Shown here piece after piece: positions 35,942-44,781 of a stretch of 64,000 bases of DNA. The notes beneath the pieces were generated by a model, which saw nothing but the letters and a program-made list of their open reading frames with translations, searched no databases and was not told where the DNA came from. The first letter of the stretch is position 1; every line of letters begins with the position of its first letter. The translations under genes were made by a program, and so were the position numbers. Origin of the DNA: Desulfobacteraceae bacterium (GTDB lineage: Bacteria; Desulfobacterota; Desulfobacteria; Desulfobacterales; UBA5852); assembly GCA_014237395.1 (NCBI GenBank), contig JABZFP010000018.1, forward strand, positions 186,001-250,000, given 5' to 3'.

Positions 35942-37009
35942 TTACTGGGCGGCTTTGACCTTGTCCAGGATTTTGCCTTCCATCCCTTCTAACCCGGCAG
36001 GCACCGTTGGATACCACTTGATATTGTCGATATCGGCATCGGTAAAACTGCGCGTGAAGTTAGCTTTAACAGCCTCGTCAACAAATTTTAAGGCCCCTTT
36101 GGATGCGGTCCCATATTTTTCCGCATTGGTGAAAACAGCCGCGTTTTCAGGTCGCATCATGAAATTGATCCATTTATAGGCACCGGCCACGTTCTTGGCT
36201 TTGGCAGGGATAGCAAACGTATCGATCCATCCCAGAGCACCGCTCTTGGGAGCGATAAAATCGATATCGGGATTTACCGCATGCATCTTCCAGCCACCAA
36301 TGTCCCATGCCATCGCCACATGCACTTCTTCAGATTGCAATGCTTGAAGGATAGCATCATTGTTGTCGTAGTATAGTTTGACCAATGGTTTACCCTCGAT
36401 CATTTTCTGACCGATATCTTCCATAAGTGTTTTATACGCTTTTGGATCACTATATAATGCAAAGGGATCTTTCCCCATTGCGAAAGCCAACCCGATCAAA
36501 GTCGGTCGCTTTAAGCGGTAACTCACTCGGCCTTTGTATTCCGGGTTCAGCAGATCCGTGTAATCCTTGGCATCAGGGGCAAACTTTCGGTTAACAATCA
36601 GTCCCGAAGTGCCGTAGACATGCGGTATGCCGTAGCTTTCATTATCCACCACCGTATTCTTCTTTACAGCCTCCAGCATTGAGGCGATGATTTGATCGGA
36701 ATTCACCTGGCTGTAATCAATGGGCTGGTAAATTTTATATTTGGCCTGCACTGCCGAAATGCGATCCTGGCTGGGCTGAGCCAAGTCAAATCCGGCCCCG
36801 CGGGTGGCCCGCAGTTTGGCAATCATTTCTTCATTCGTTGAATAAGTGGGTTTAACCTCTATACCGGTTTCCTGCATAAATTTATCGATGAGCACTTTCG
36901 GGGCATAGCCTTCCCAGGTAATTAACTCCAACGTTTCGGCACTGACCGGCGCCGCGACGAGGGCCAGAAAGGCCCCCAATACCATGAGACACACCAGTGT
37001 TCGTTTCAT
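35942..37009 (-). CDS. Polyamine-type ABC transporter substrate-binding protein, PotD-like
   Basis: This 355-residue periplasmic binding protein has a signal peptide (KRTL, hydrophobic run, PVSAE). LELITWEGYAPKVLIDKFMQETGIEV is typical of PotD/PotF, and the AKNVAGAYKWINFMMRPENAA segment fits the C-lobe. AAGGAGG precedes the ATG. Substrate is probably a polyamine or a related organic cation. The neighbouring aldehyde dehydrogenase and amidotransferase-like genes would suit polyamine catabolism. Confidence 0.85.
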   Translation of the reverse strand: MKRTLVCLMVLGAFLALVAAPVSAETLELITWEGYAPKVLIDKFMQETGIEVKPTYSTNEEMIAKLRATRGAGFDLAQPSQDRISAVQAKYKIYQPIDYSQVNSDQIIASMLEAVKKNTVVDNESYGIPHVYGTSGLIVNRKFAPDAKDYTDLLNPEYKGRVSYRLKRPTLIGLAFAMGKDPFALYSDPKAYKTLMEDIGQKMIEGKPLVKLYYDNNDAILQALQSEEVHVAMAWDIGGWKMHAVNPDIDFIAPKSGALGWIDTFAIPAKAKNVAGAYKWINFMMRPENAAVFTNAEKYGTASKGALKFVDEAVKANFTRSFTDADIDNIKWYPTVPAGLEGMEGKILDKVKAAQ

Positions 37010-37095
37010 CCTCTTTCCTCCTTGGGTAACGGTTTATCGGGACAACGTTTCAGACAGTTGGTTTTAAATCGAGAAGATTAGCATCATATGAGCCA

Positions 37096-37965
37096 TCACC
37101 GTTCATTGTAGCCCGGCAGCACCAGGTGATCGACCCAGTTGCGCAGTTCCACCTCTCGAATAGCGGGGTCCAGGATATCGTCCCCGATCTTCAGTGTCTC
37201 CCGCAACGAAGCTGATTGGGGATCATTGTGCAGCGCCTCCAACTGGGCGGCGAATCCAGCCACGTCTTCTTCTTTGGCGAAAAACCCCTCCTGTGTCAGG
37301 GGTTTGGCCCGGGCGGCAATCAAGCGGCCCATCTCCCGAAGATTGAATTCGGGATGGTACTGGGTGGACCAGAAGGTGCCTTTGCCGTGTTTGACTTCCA
37401 GGGCCTGGACCCGGGTGTGGTCGCCGGTGGCCAGAAGGGTCGCCCCGGGAGGCAATCGGGTCACCTCGTCCAGGTGCATGATGAAGCCGTCAAACCGCTC
37501 CGGTTTGCCTTCCATCAAGGGCGAGCGCCGTCCGGCATCGGTAAGCCGGATGTCACGGGCAATGCACCATTCCCGGCCTTTGGGATGTTTGGCCACGGCG
37601 CCGCCGGCCGCCACGGCCGCCATCTGAATGCCCCAGCAGCTGCCATAGCTGGGAACCCCGGCCTCAAAAATCAGACGGGCCAGGGCGATCTGGCGGGTCA
37701 CCCGCGGGTCGTCCTCGTGATAGATCGTCAGATCCGATCCTGTCCAGATAATGCCGGCGTAATCCGCCAACCCGGCACCACCCGGCAGGTCCTGATCCGG
37801 ATCGGCCACAAACCACGTTTCCACCGCCGCCGACGGCAGGTAGCGCTGCAAAAAATCCTGAATGAAATCATGCGGGTGCCCCACCCCGGTGCGATCGAAA
37901 TTCTCGCGGCTCTGGCGGGGGTACCCATTCAGAATGGCAATCGCCAGGCGCGGCTCCGCTTTCAT
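37096..37965 (-). CDS. Class I glutamine-amidotransferase-like protein
   Basis: This 289-residue protein has a class I glutaminase-type triad: Cys110 in the nucleophile elbow GSCWGIQ, and His204 and Glu206 in YHPE. It stands alone, not fused to a synthetase. The fold matches the GMP-synthase-like amidotransferase group. In polyamine pathways a hydrolase of this superfamily (PuuD) removes glutamate from gamma-glutamyl-GABA; whether this protein does so is an inference from its neighbours. It starts three bases after the glycerophosphodiesterase stop. Confidence 0.75.
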   Translation of the reverse strand: MKAEPRLAIAILNGYPRQSRENFDRTGVGHPHDFIQDFLQRYLPSAAVETWFVADPDQDLPGGAGLADYAGIIWTGSDLTIYHEDDPRVTRQIALARLIFEAGVPSYGSCWGIQMAAVAAGGAVAKHPKGREWCIARDIRLTDAGRRSPLMEGKPERFDGFIMHLDEVTRLPPGATLLATGDHTRVQALEVKHGKGTFWSTQYHPEFNLREMGRLIAARAKPLTQEGFFAKEEDVAGFAAQLEALHNDPQSASLRETLKIGDDILDPAIREVELRNWVDHLVLPGYNER

Positions 37966-37968
37966 ATT

Positions 37969-38793
37969 TCATTCCTCATTGGCGACCTCGTTTCGACACA
38001 GCATCGCCAGGCGCTGAGGGAAATCGGTGATGATCCCATCGACCCCGAGCGCCATGAAACGACGCATATCCGCTTCCTCGTTGACGGTAAAAAGATTGAT
38101 GGCATGCCCCTCCTGCTTGCGCTGGAGAATGTCTTCATCCCGAATCAGGGTATGCCTGGCATTGTAGGTATGAAAAGAAAGGTCGCCCCAGTCCAGCGGC
38201 CGATCGGTGTAATAGCCGACCAGGGCCTGGATCTCCAGTGCCGGTCGGCGTTCCCGGGCTTCGGTCAGCCAAACGTGGTTGAAGGACGAAATCAGGATCT
38301 GTTCCTCGCCTATCCCCACGCGGTCGAACATGGCCAGCACCTGCGGCACCACCGGGAAGTCAGCCATGGGCGCAGGCAGGAATTTGAGTTCCAGATTCAG
38401 TTTCCAGCCTGCATCGCGGGTGAACACCAGGGCTTCCTCCAGCGTCGGCACTTGCAAGCCCTTGCAAGTTTGCTGTTCCGGGTTGGATAGCACGCCAGCG
38501 GCAATCTGCCCGTGGGGGTCGGTCTCGACAAACCAGGTCCCCGCGTCCAGAGTGCGAATTTCCGCCAGGCTGAAAGTCGTAAAAGGGTCTTGGGCGCGAT
38601 CGGGGAAACGCTGCTGCACATCCGTGGTGCGAACAAGGCGATCGTCATGAAACAGGATCAGCGCTTCATCCCGGGTGACGGCCAGATCCGTCTCCCATAG
38701 GTCGGCGCCGGCTTCCAGCCCCCGTCGGGCCGCCAGAAGCGTATTTTCCGGGGCCAGGGAACGCGCGCCGCGGTGCGCAATGTTCATTACCAT
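37969..38793 (-). CDS. Glycerophosphodiester phosphodiesterase
   Basis: This 274-residue cytoplasmic enzyme (no signal peptide) belongs to the GDPD family, which splits glycerophosphodiesters into glycerol 3-phosphate and an alcohol. The catalytic and metal residues are in IAHRGARSLAPENT (HRG, ENT), ADLWETDLAVTRD (E.D) and LFHDDRL. The GVDGIITDFP motif closes the barrel. It sits between the aldehyde dehydrogenase and amidotransferase-like genes, which is unexpected for polyamine breakdown. Ethanolamine or choline released from phospholipid head groups could be an alternative link. Confidence 0.88.
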   Translation of the reverse strand: MVMNIAHRGARSLAPENTLLAARRGLEAGADLWETDLAVTRDEALILFHDDRLVRTTDVQQRFPDRAQDPFTTFSLAEIRTLDAGTWFVETDPHGQIAAGVLSNPEQQTCKGLQVPTLEEALVFTRDAGWKLNLELKFLPAPMADFPVVPQVLAMFDRVGIGEEQILISSFNHVWLTEARERRPALEIQALVGYYTDRPLDWGDLSFHTYNARHTLIRDEDILQRKQEGHAINLFTVNEEADMRRFMALGVDGIITDFPQRLAMLCRNEVANEE

Positions 38794-38900
38794 GATGAAT
38801 CCATCGTGAAAGACTGTATTTCGGGAAAAGGCGGGACAACTCTGACAAACTCTTAATAGCGGACTTGCCCCCCATTTTGCAAGCCATGAATAGGGCCAGT

Positions 38901-40274
38901 TTATCCAGGTCCCTCGCGGAAATGGATACTCTTGGGCCGGGTCAGGCAGTAGTAGCCGTAGCGGGACAGGCTCGATCCCCGCCCGCTGTCCTTCACGCCG
39001 GTCCAGGGAAGGCCCGGGTCGAGGTAATCACACCGGTTCTGGTAGATGGTCCCGGCGTGCAGCCGGGCGGCAAACCATTCGGCCCGTTCCCGGCTGCGGG
39101 TCCAAACGGACGCGGTCAGTCCATAGCGCGACGCATTCATCTGCGCCAGGGCGTCCATATCACCGTCCACCGCACGCACCGGCAGCAACGGCCCGAAGCT
39201 TTCCTCCTGCATCACTTCCGCATAGCCGTCCACATCGGCCAGCAGTGTCGGCAGATAGAAGTTGCCGGTGGCACCTTCCAGCCGCCGCCCGCCAACCATC
39301 AGCCGGGCCCCGCGGCGCAGGGCATCCCGGACCTGGCCGTCGAGAACGTCCAGCGCCGCCGGGTCCGTCAGTGGACCCAGTGTTGTGCGGCGATCCATGG
39401 GATCACCCGGTTGGAAATGAGACATCGCCTCAACGGCCTGTTCAAGAAAAGCGTCGTACACGCGCCGGTGCACGTAAACCCGTTCGACCGCGCAGCAGGA
39501 CTGGCCGGCATTGTAGAGAGCCCCTTCCACCACATGGGGCACGGTAAACCCCAGGTCGGCGTCCTCGGCCACATAGGCCGGATCCTTGCCTCCCAATTCC
39601 AGACCCACGTCAATGAAGCGACCGGCCGCGGCCTGGTGAATATGGCGACCACCTGCCACGGACCCGGTAAACACCACATGATCGATCCGGGCATCCCGGA
39701 TCAAATCAAGGGTCTGGTCGTGAGAGAGAACCAGATGGGTGACAAGTCCCGGCACATGGCTGAAGGCCGCTTGAAAGTGTTCGCCGCACAGCGGTGTTTT
39801 GGCACTGTGCTTCAGCAGCACACTGTTACCCGCCACCAGGGCCGGCACCACCACGTTGACGGCAATCAGCAGAGGATAGTTCCAGGCCGCGATGTTGAGC
39901 ACCACCCCGAGGGGTTCCCGCTCGATACGCCGGTGCAGGTGATCCTTAAGCGGCAGAATCTCGGGAGCCAGGGTGTCTTCCGCAATGGACAGCATGTGCC
40001 CGGCCCGCTCGAACAAGCCGGCGATCTCGTTATGAGACGCGGTGATGGGTTTGCCCATTTGGCCCGTGATGGATTCGGCAATCGCCGCTTCATGGGTGCG
40101 GAAATAGTCCAGCGCGTTTCGAACCGTCTCGATACGCTCTGCCAAGGGAACCTTGCGCCAGTTCTCGGTTGCGGCTTTCGCCGCCTGAACCTTTGCCTCC
40201 ACCTCCGCCGGGGTATCAAACGCCAACGTGCGATAGACGCTCTGATCGTAAGGATTGATGACGCTCAAAGTCAT
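38901..40274 (-). CDS. NAD(P)-dependent aldehyde dehydrogenase
   Basis: This 457-residue enzyme oxidises an aldehyde to an acid. The catalytic Cys is in NAGQSC (Cys260), the general-base Glu is in LELGGKDP (Glu226), and the cofactor site includes FTGSVAGGR and the N-terminal NIAAWNYP block. It groups with the succinate-semialdehyde and aminoaldehyde dehydrogenase type by length. GAGGAG precedes the ATG. It is the first gene of the operon ending with the PotC-like permease, so an amino-aldehyde substrate derived from polyamines is plausible. Confidence 0.88.
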   Translation of the reverse strand: MTLSVINPYDQSVYRTLAFDTPAEVEAKVQAAKAATENWRKVPLAERIETVRNALDYFRTHEAAIAESITGQMGKPITASHNEIAGLFERAGHMLSIAEDTLAPEILPLKDHLHRRIEREPLGVVLNIAAWNYPLLIAVNVVVPALVAGNSVLLKHSAKTPLCGEHFQAAFSHVPGLVTHLVLSHDQTLDLIRDARIDHVVFTGSVAGGRHIHQAAAGRFIDVGLELGGKDPAYVAEDADLGFTVPHVVEGALYNAGQSCCAVERVYVHRRVYDAFLEQAVEAMSHFQPGDPMDRRTTLGPLTDPAALDVLDGQVRDALRRGARLMVGGRRLEGATGNFYLPTLLADVDGYAEVMQEESFGPLLPVRAVDGDMDALAQMNASRYGLTASVWTRSRERAEWFAARLHAGTIYQNRCDYLDPGLPWTGVKDSGRGSSLSRYGYYCLTRPKSIHFREGPG

Positions 40275-40569
40275 ATGGAAGTCTCCTCGATGGCCTGTCT
40301 TGGCGGCGAAACCCGGATACGGTTATCGATTCGCTGTTCTTTCAGGTAATATGACACATCTTCATGCAGGTTCAAGACGGCGCCGTGAAAACGTCTTCCA
40401 TCCCGCTGTTTTTCCGGTGTCGATTCGGCGGCCGTCTTGATTATTACCGCCTTGGCGTCTACAAAGAGGGTTCGGGCGACGATGTGCCATTAAAGCTGAA
40501 CCGCGCTATCGACCGGATGCCCTCTTTAGGCGTAATATCGACAGCATCATTCGAGGACCTTGTGCACCG

Positions 40570-41043
40570 ATGGCCGACCGATTCCTGATTTTTGTCTATG
40601 GGACACTGAAAAAGGGGTTTCCCAACCATGACCATTATATGCGGCAGGCCCGCCTGATCGGGACCTATCGCACCCGTGACCGCTACCGGCTCGTCCTGAA
40701 TGGCGAACGTCATTCACCCTGCATGATGGCCGGTACCGGTTTTGGCCGACAGGTCATCGGTGAAGTCTACGCGGTCGACCAGGCGGGACTTGAGCAAATG
40801 GACCGGCTCGAGCGCATCGATCTTCCCGACGGTTACCGGCGCCATTGCATCACGGTCGACCGGGTTGCCGGCCCGACGCCGGATTCCCGTGACGTCTTTG
40901 TCTATTTGAAAGCACCCGATCTGGTCAACGATCTTCGGTCGGGCACGCTTGAAACTTATACGCCTGAAGCAGCGCGCTTGTACCGCAAGCGAACCGACAA
41001 TGGTGCGATTGGAGAACATGATCATGACCGCGGAAACGACTGA
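40570..41043 (+). CDS. Gamma-glutamylcyclotransferase-like (AIG2/BtrG family) protein
   Basis: This 157-residue protein has the family-defining start FVYGTLKKGFPNH, the ligand loop after it, and VIGEVYAVDQAGLEQMDRLE containing the catalytic-type Glu. Family members release 5-oxoproline from gamma-glutamyl amines or dipeptides. A weak ribosome site precedes the ATG. The gene overlaps the start of tyrA by 20 bases. Its closeness to the polyamine-type operon, read from the other strand, may be chance. Confidence 0.8.
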   Translation: MADRFLIFVYGTLKKGFPNHDHYMRQARLIGTYRTRDRYRLVLNGERHSPCMMAGTGFGRQVIGEVYAVDQAGLEQMDRLERIDLPDGYRRHCITVDRVAGPTPDSRDVFVYLKAPDLVNDLRSGTLETYTPEAARLYRKRTDNGAIGEHDHDRGND

Positions 41044-42178
41044 ACAGCCCCACCCCGCCGCCGCCGAACTGGCGTCCCTGCGCAAGGCCATCGACGCCAT
41101 TGACCATGACATGGTCGCCCTCCTCAAGGAGCGCCAGGAACAGGTCGATCGCGTGGTGGCACTCAAACGGACGCATGGCCTGCCGGTGTATCACCCTGCA
41201 CGGGAAGAAAACCTGATCTCGGAAAAGAGGCGCACCGCCCGAGCCGTCGGTCTGGACCCTGATTTTCTGGAGGATATCTTCCGCCGAATTCTGCGCCAGT
41301 CCCGCGTCGAGCAGACCGCGCAACTGGCCCGTCGCGGCGTCAAACCGGGCGCCCGCATCCTCCTTGTCGGGGGCGCCGGCGCCATGGGGCGCTACCTGGG
41401 CCGTTGGCTAACGGATGCCGGATACCGGATCCGGGTATTGGATCGGGAAGACTGGGATGCGGTCCAGACGCTGTGCGAGGACATCGAGCTGGCGCTGTTG
41501 AGCGTGCCCATCGCATCTGCTCCCGAGGTCATCCAGCGGCTGGCGCCCCACCTGCCGCCGGATTGCATTCTGGGGGACATCGCCAGCGTGAAAGCGGCCC
41601 CCATGGCCGCCATGCTCGATGCCCACCCCGGACCGGTGATCGGCCTTCACCCCCTTTTCGGCCCGGCCACCACCACCATGGACAAGCAGGTCGTCATCAC
41701 GAGCCCGGGACGCCGGGCCCCGCAATGCCAGTGGCTGCTCGATCAGTTCACGGCCTGGGGCGCCATCGTGGTCCAGGCCGATCCGGCCGAACACGACAAA
41801 GCCATGGCGGTCATTCAGGCCCTGCGGCATTTTGCAACCTTCTCCTTCGGTAAATTCCTTTTTGAGCGTCAGATCGCCCTGGACCAGACCCTGGAATATT
41901 CGAGCCCCATCTACCGGCTCGAACTGGGCATGGTGGGACGCCTCTTCGCCCAGGACCCCACCCTTTATTCGGAAATCATCCTGGCCTCGCCGGAACGACG
42001 CCAGCTGATGCGGGATTATCTGGCGTCTCTGCAGGACAGCCTGGCGCTGATCGAAACGGGCGACAAAGCGGCCTTCGAGACGCACTTTCAAACAATCGCC
42101 GACTGGTTCGACCCCTTCAGCGACCAGGCGCTGCGGGAGACGACCTTCCTTATCGACAAGCTCATCGAGCGCTTCTGA
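41024..42178 (+). CDS. tyrA: Bifunctional chorismate mutase / prephenate dehydrogenase (T-protein)
   Basis: This 384-residue fusion converts chorismate to prephenate and on to 4-hydroxyphenylpyruvate for tyrosine synthesis. The AroQ-type mutase spans about 1-95 (LRKAIDAIDHDMVALLKERQ). The dehydrogenase follows, with the dinucleotide motif VGGAGAMGRYLGRWL, the HPLFGP block and a C-terminal helical part. The frame opens further upstream, but GGAG lies nine bases before the ATG at 41024. Hairpin element C begins immediately after its stop. The fusion type is the enterobacterial T-protein layout. Confidence 0.92.
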   Translation: MTAETTEQPHPAAAELASLRKAIDAIDHDMVALLKERQEQVDRVVALKRTHGLPVYHPAREENLISEKRRTARAVGLDPDFLEDIFRRILRQSRVEQTAQLARRGVKPGARILLVGGAGAMGRYLGRWLTDAGYRIRVLDREDWDAVQTLCEDIELALLSVPIASAPEVIQRLAPHLPPDCILGDIASVKAAPMAAMLDAHPGPVIGLHPLFGPATTTMDKQVVITSPGRRAPQCQWLLDQFTAWGAIVVQADPAEHDKAMAVIQALRHFATFSFGKFLFERQIALDQTLEYSSPIYRLELGMVGRLFAQDPTLYSEIILASPERRQLMRDYLASLQDSLALIETGDKAAFETHFQTIADWFDPFSDQALRETTFLIDKLIERF

Positions 42179-42301
42179 GACGGCTGCGTTAAATGCCCAA
42201 TATCGGCGTTGTGCAGCATTCTTCGTCCGTGCGGCGTACAAAAGTACGCCTCCCTCCTCAGAATTTGCACGCCTTGATCTTGAACATTTAACGCAGCCGT
42301 C
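42179..42301. repeat. Interspersed hairpin element, copy C (123 bp, inverted)
   Basis: The arms 42179-42195 and 42285-42301 are perfectly complementary over 17 bases. Its internal blocks match copies A, B and D only when it is read on the minus strand. It begins at the base after the tyrA stop codon. Confidence 0.88.
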
Positions 42302-42351
42302 TGCGAGTGCGCTGGAAACGAAGTTGATGTAATTCCCTTTGTCCCGCGCCA

Positions 42352-42515
42352 AGCATCGGCGTGGTAGACGGGAAAAAGCGGGCGGACTGTCTGAGCCCGC
42401 CAATAGGCGGGTGAGTTTCCGCGTACTCCGGCCGCCGCGGCGAAGCGCAGGATGAAGCGGGACACGGGCGTCTTCTTTTGGTTCTGTTTTCTTCCACGGG
42501 GAAGAAAATGAACAA
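42352..42515. repeat. Second interspersed repeat, copy 2
   Basis: About 165 bases resemble 9187-9370: GACTGTCTGAGCCCGCC at 42385, then TCTTTTGGTT, and a terminal hairpin TTTTCTTCC/GGAAGAAAA followed by TGAACAA. The loop flank differs from copy 1 but the stem still pairs. It lies after hairpin element C and before the 3' end of the minus-strand tamA-like gene. Confidence 0.7.
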
Positions 42516-42609
42516 ATGGCAAAGAAAGCAGCGCACCGTACAAGGTAGAACCTTCTCGGGCTCTCCACCAAATATAGCGGTTATTTTACAATACGAATTT
42601 CAGAAAACC

Positions 42610-44781
42610 TCAAAAGGCCATGCCAACACTGAAGTGGAAGACGTATTCGTCTTCGTCGCGGTCATCATCCGCATCGGGATTGAAGGCCAGATCGCAGCGG
42701 ACCGGTCCGATCGGCAGCTTGTACTGCAGACCGATCCCGATGCCCGGTCTGAAATCGCTGAAGAAATCGTGGAGGGTGTCGGAGACCGCATCCGAGCGGT
42801 TCTCCGGCGGCTCCCCGTCGCTTTCGCTGATGGAGCGATTGGGCGCCACGTTGCCGAGGTCGAAGAAAAGACTGCCCGACAAATCGCCGATCAGGCGTCG
42901 TCGCAATTCGATGTTGATGGTGTTGTAAGCCAGCCCCCCGACCGGATCGCCTGACAGATCTTTGGGGCCGAGCTCCGACTGGCGAAAACTGCGGACACTG
43001 TTCTCACCGCCGTTGAAAAAACGCTCACTGATGGGCACGGTGGTCTCGTCCGAGCCCGGATAGATAAAGCCGGTGGCATAGCGCAGGCCCAAAACCGTTT
43101 CCCGACCGAAGGAATAGAAATACCGCATACCGGCGGTCAGGCGCGTGAAGGTGATATCGCCCCCCAGGGCATTATCCGCATGTTCGATGCCGAAGCTGAA
43201 CCGTTTGCCCCTGGCCGGGTAGAACGGGTCGTCGCGGTCGTCGTAGGTCCCCTGTAGTTTGATGCTGGCAAAATTGTAGCTGTCCGTATCGATGTCTTCC
43301 AAAGCCGCGGCGGGATCAACGTCGCTGATGTCCGTGTTGCGGAGGTTGTAGGCCGCCGTTGCGGAAACATGGTCGCTCAGCTGACGGGAAAAGGAGGGCG
43401 ATACACCGATGTCTTCCCGGGTAAAGGAGGGCTCTTCCCGATAGCTGTAATACAGCGGCACATCAGCGGTGATCTCCGCATTTAAAAACCAGGGATCCAC
43501 AACATTGGCTACGACCTGTCTTGATTTGACCGAAACAATGGATTCAATCCCCACGTTGCGTCCGCCCCCCCAGGGATTCTTTTCGCGCCAACCCAGCTTG
43601 AGCCGCGCCAACTCGTAGGATCCCCAGCCCGGTTCGATGTAAATTTCGCGGGAAGGCCCTTCGACTACCGAAACCACCAGGGTCCGTTCCGCCGGTCGCC
43701 CCTGATTCTCGAGGCGCAAGTCCACCTTGGAAAACAGGCCGGTACGGTAGAGAGACCGTGAACTGTCCCGTTCCCCCTTCAGAGTATACCGATCCCCGGG
43801 TTGTAATTTTATTCGGCGGCGGATGAAATCGGATTTAGTTTTGATGTTACCCCTTACCTGGATGTCGTTGATCGTAACACTCTCACCGCTGGTAATGGCG
43901 GCTTCGAGAAGAATGCCGTCCGGGGCCGGAAGCCGTTTTTCTTCAAGGCTCACCTGCATTTCGGCGTATCCGAGATTGCCGTAGATTTCCTCCAGACGGC
44001 TTTGGACCACCAGGCGCTGACCGCGATTGTAGGCATTTCCGACCATTTCCTGGCGCAGCGCACGGAGTTTTTCCGCCGCCGTCTCCGGGAGGTCACCCGT
44101 GAAGCGGAGATCGGTGAGCCGGTATAGGCGTCCCTCCGAAAGAGGTATCGTAATGCTGACGCGGGTGCGGTTTTCCGAAAATGAAAACTCAGGATCGTGA
44201 ACTTTCACATCCAGATAGCCATGGGCCAGATAGTAATCGCGCACCCGGCTGACACCGGCGTCAAGTTCCGCCTGGACAAAGGGCTGTTCTTTCGATGGAT
44301 CGAAGATCATCCTCGATGGGATGAAGAAGGCCGCCAGAGAATCGGTCGATGTGGCGGTTCGGCCAGTGAATTTAAGGTTCTCAACCAGCACGCGCGGACC
44401 CTCGGCAATCGTAAAAACGGCTTGCACGATATCCTCACGGTCGGTCCGCGTGTAGCTCACCGCAGCGAAGGCATACCCTTTGCCGCGGTAGGTTATTTCC
44501 ATCTGGAAAACCGCATCCTCGAGGTCGGCTTCGCGCCCCTCGTTTTGAACGAAGGCGTCCAGTTCCGCGCTTGCCGATCGTCGCAGGGCGGCGGCGCTTA
44601 TAGCGCGGTTGCCCTCGAACTGGAAGGCATAGCGCCGCCCCTGGTCACCCACGTCAGCCGACAGCGGAGAAAAGACTCCCATGCAAAGTGCCAGGACCAG
44701 GCCTGCCGCCCGCCGGTAAAGCAGTCGGCCACCCGCCTCAAGTCTACGCCCGCGGCGATCGTTATTTGAACCGGAAGACAA
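42610..44781 (-). CDS. tamA: Omp85-family outer membrane protein, TamA/BamA type
   Basis: This 723-residue outer-membrane protein has a signal peptide (after an Arg-rich start, GLVLALCMGVFSPLSA), POTRA domains (from YAFQFEGNRAISAAALRRS onwards) and a C-terminal 16-strand-type barrel. The barrel carries the FFNGGENSVRSF motif (loop 6 region; classically VRGY/F) and a final Phe (FSVGMAF). It overlaps the end of tamB by 20 bases, which favours TamA over BamA. Only a TTG start fits at 44781. It would assemble or translocate autotransporter-type outer membrane proteins with TamB. Confidence 0.85.
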   Translation of the reverse strand: MSSGSNNDRRGRRLEAGGRLLYRRAAGLVLALCMGVFSPLSADVGDQGRRYAFQFEGNRAISAAALRRSASAELDAFVQNEGREADLEDAVFQMEITYRGKGYAFAAVSYTRTDREDIVQAVFTIAEGPRVLVENLKFTGRTATSTDSLAAFFIPSRMIFDPSKEQPFVQAELDAGVSRVRDYYLAHGYLDVKVHDPEFSFSENRTRVSITIPLSEGRLYRLTDLRFTGDLPETAAEKLRALRQEMVGNAYNRGQRLVVQSRLEEIYGNLGYAEMQVSLEEKRLPAPDGILLEAAITSGESVTINDIQVRGNIKTKSDFIRRRIKLQPGDRYTLKGERDSSRSLYRTGLFSKVDLRLENQGRPAERTLVVSVVEGPSREIYIEPGWGSYELARLKLGWREKNPWGGGRNVGIESIVSVKSRQVVANVVDPWFLNAEITADVPLYYSYREEPSFTREDIGVSPSFSRQLSDHVSATAAYNLRNTDISDVDPAAALEDIDTDSYNFASIKLQGTYDDRDDPFYPARGKRFSFGIEHADNALGGDITFTRLTAGMRYFYSFGRETVLGLRYATGFIYPGSDETTVPISERFFNGGENSVRSFRQSELGPKDLSGDPVGGLAYNTINIELRRRLIGDLSGSLFFDLGNVAPNRSISESDGEPPENRSDAVSDTLHDFFSDFRPGIGIGLQYKLPIGPVRCDLAFNPDADDDRDEDEYVFHFSVGMAF

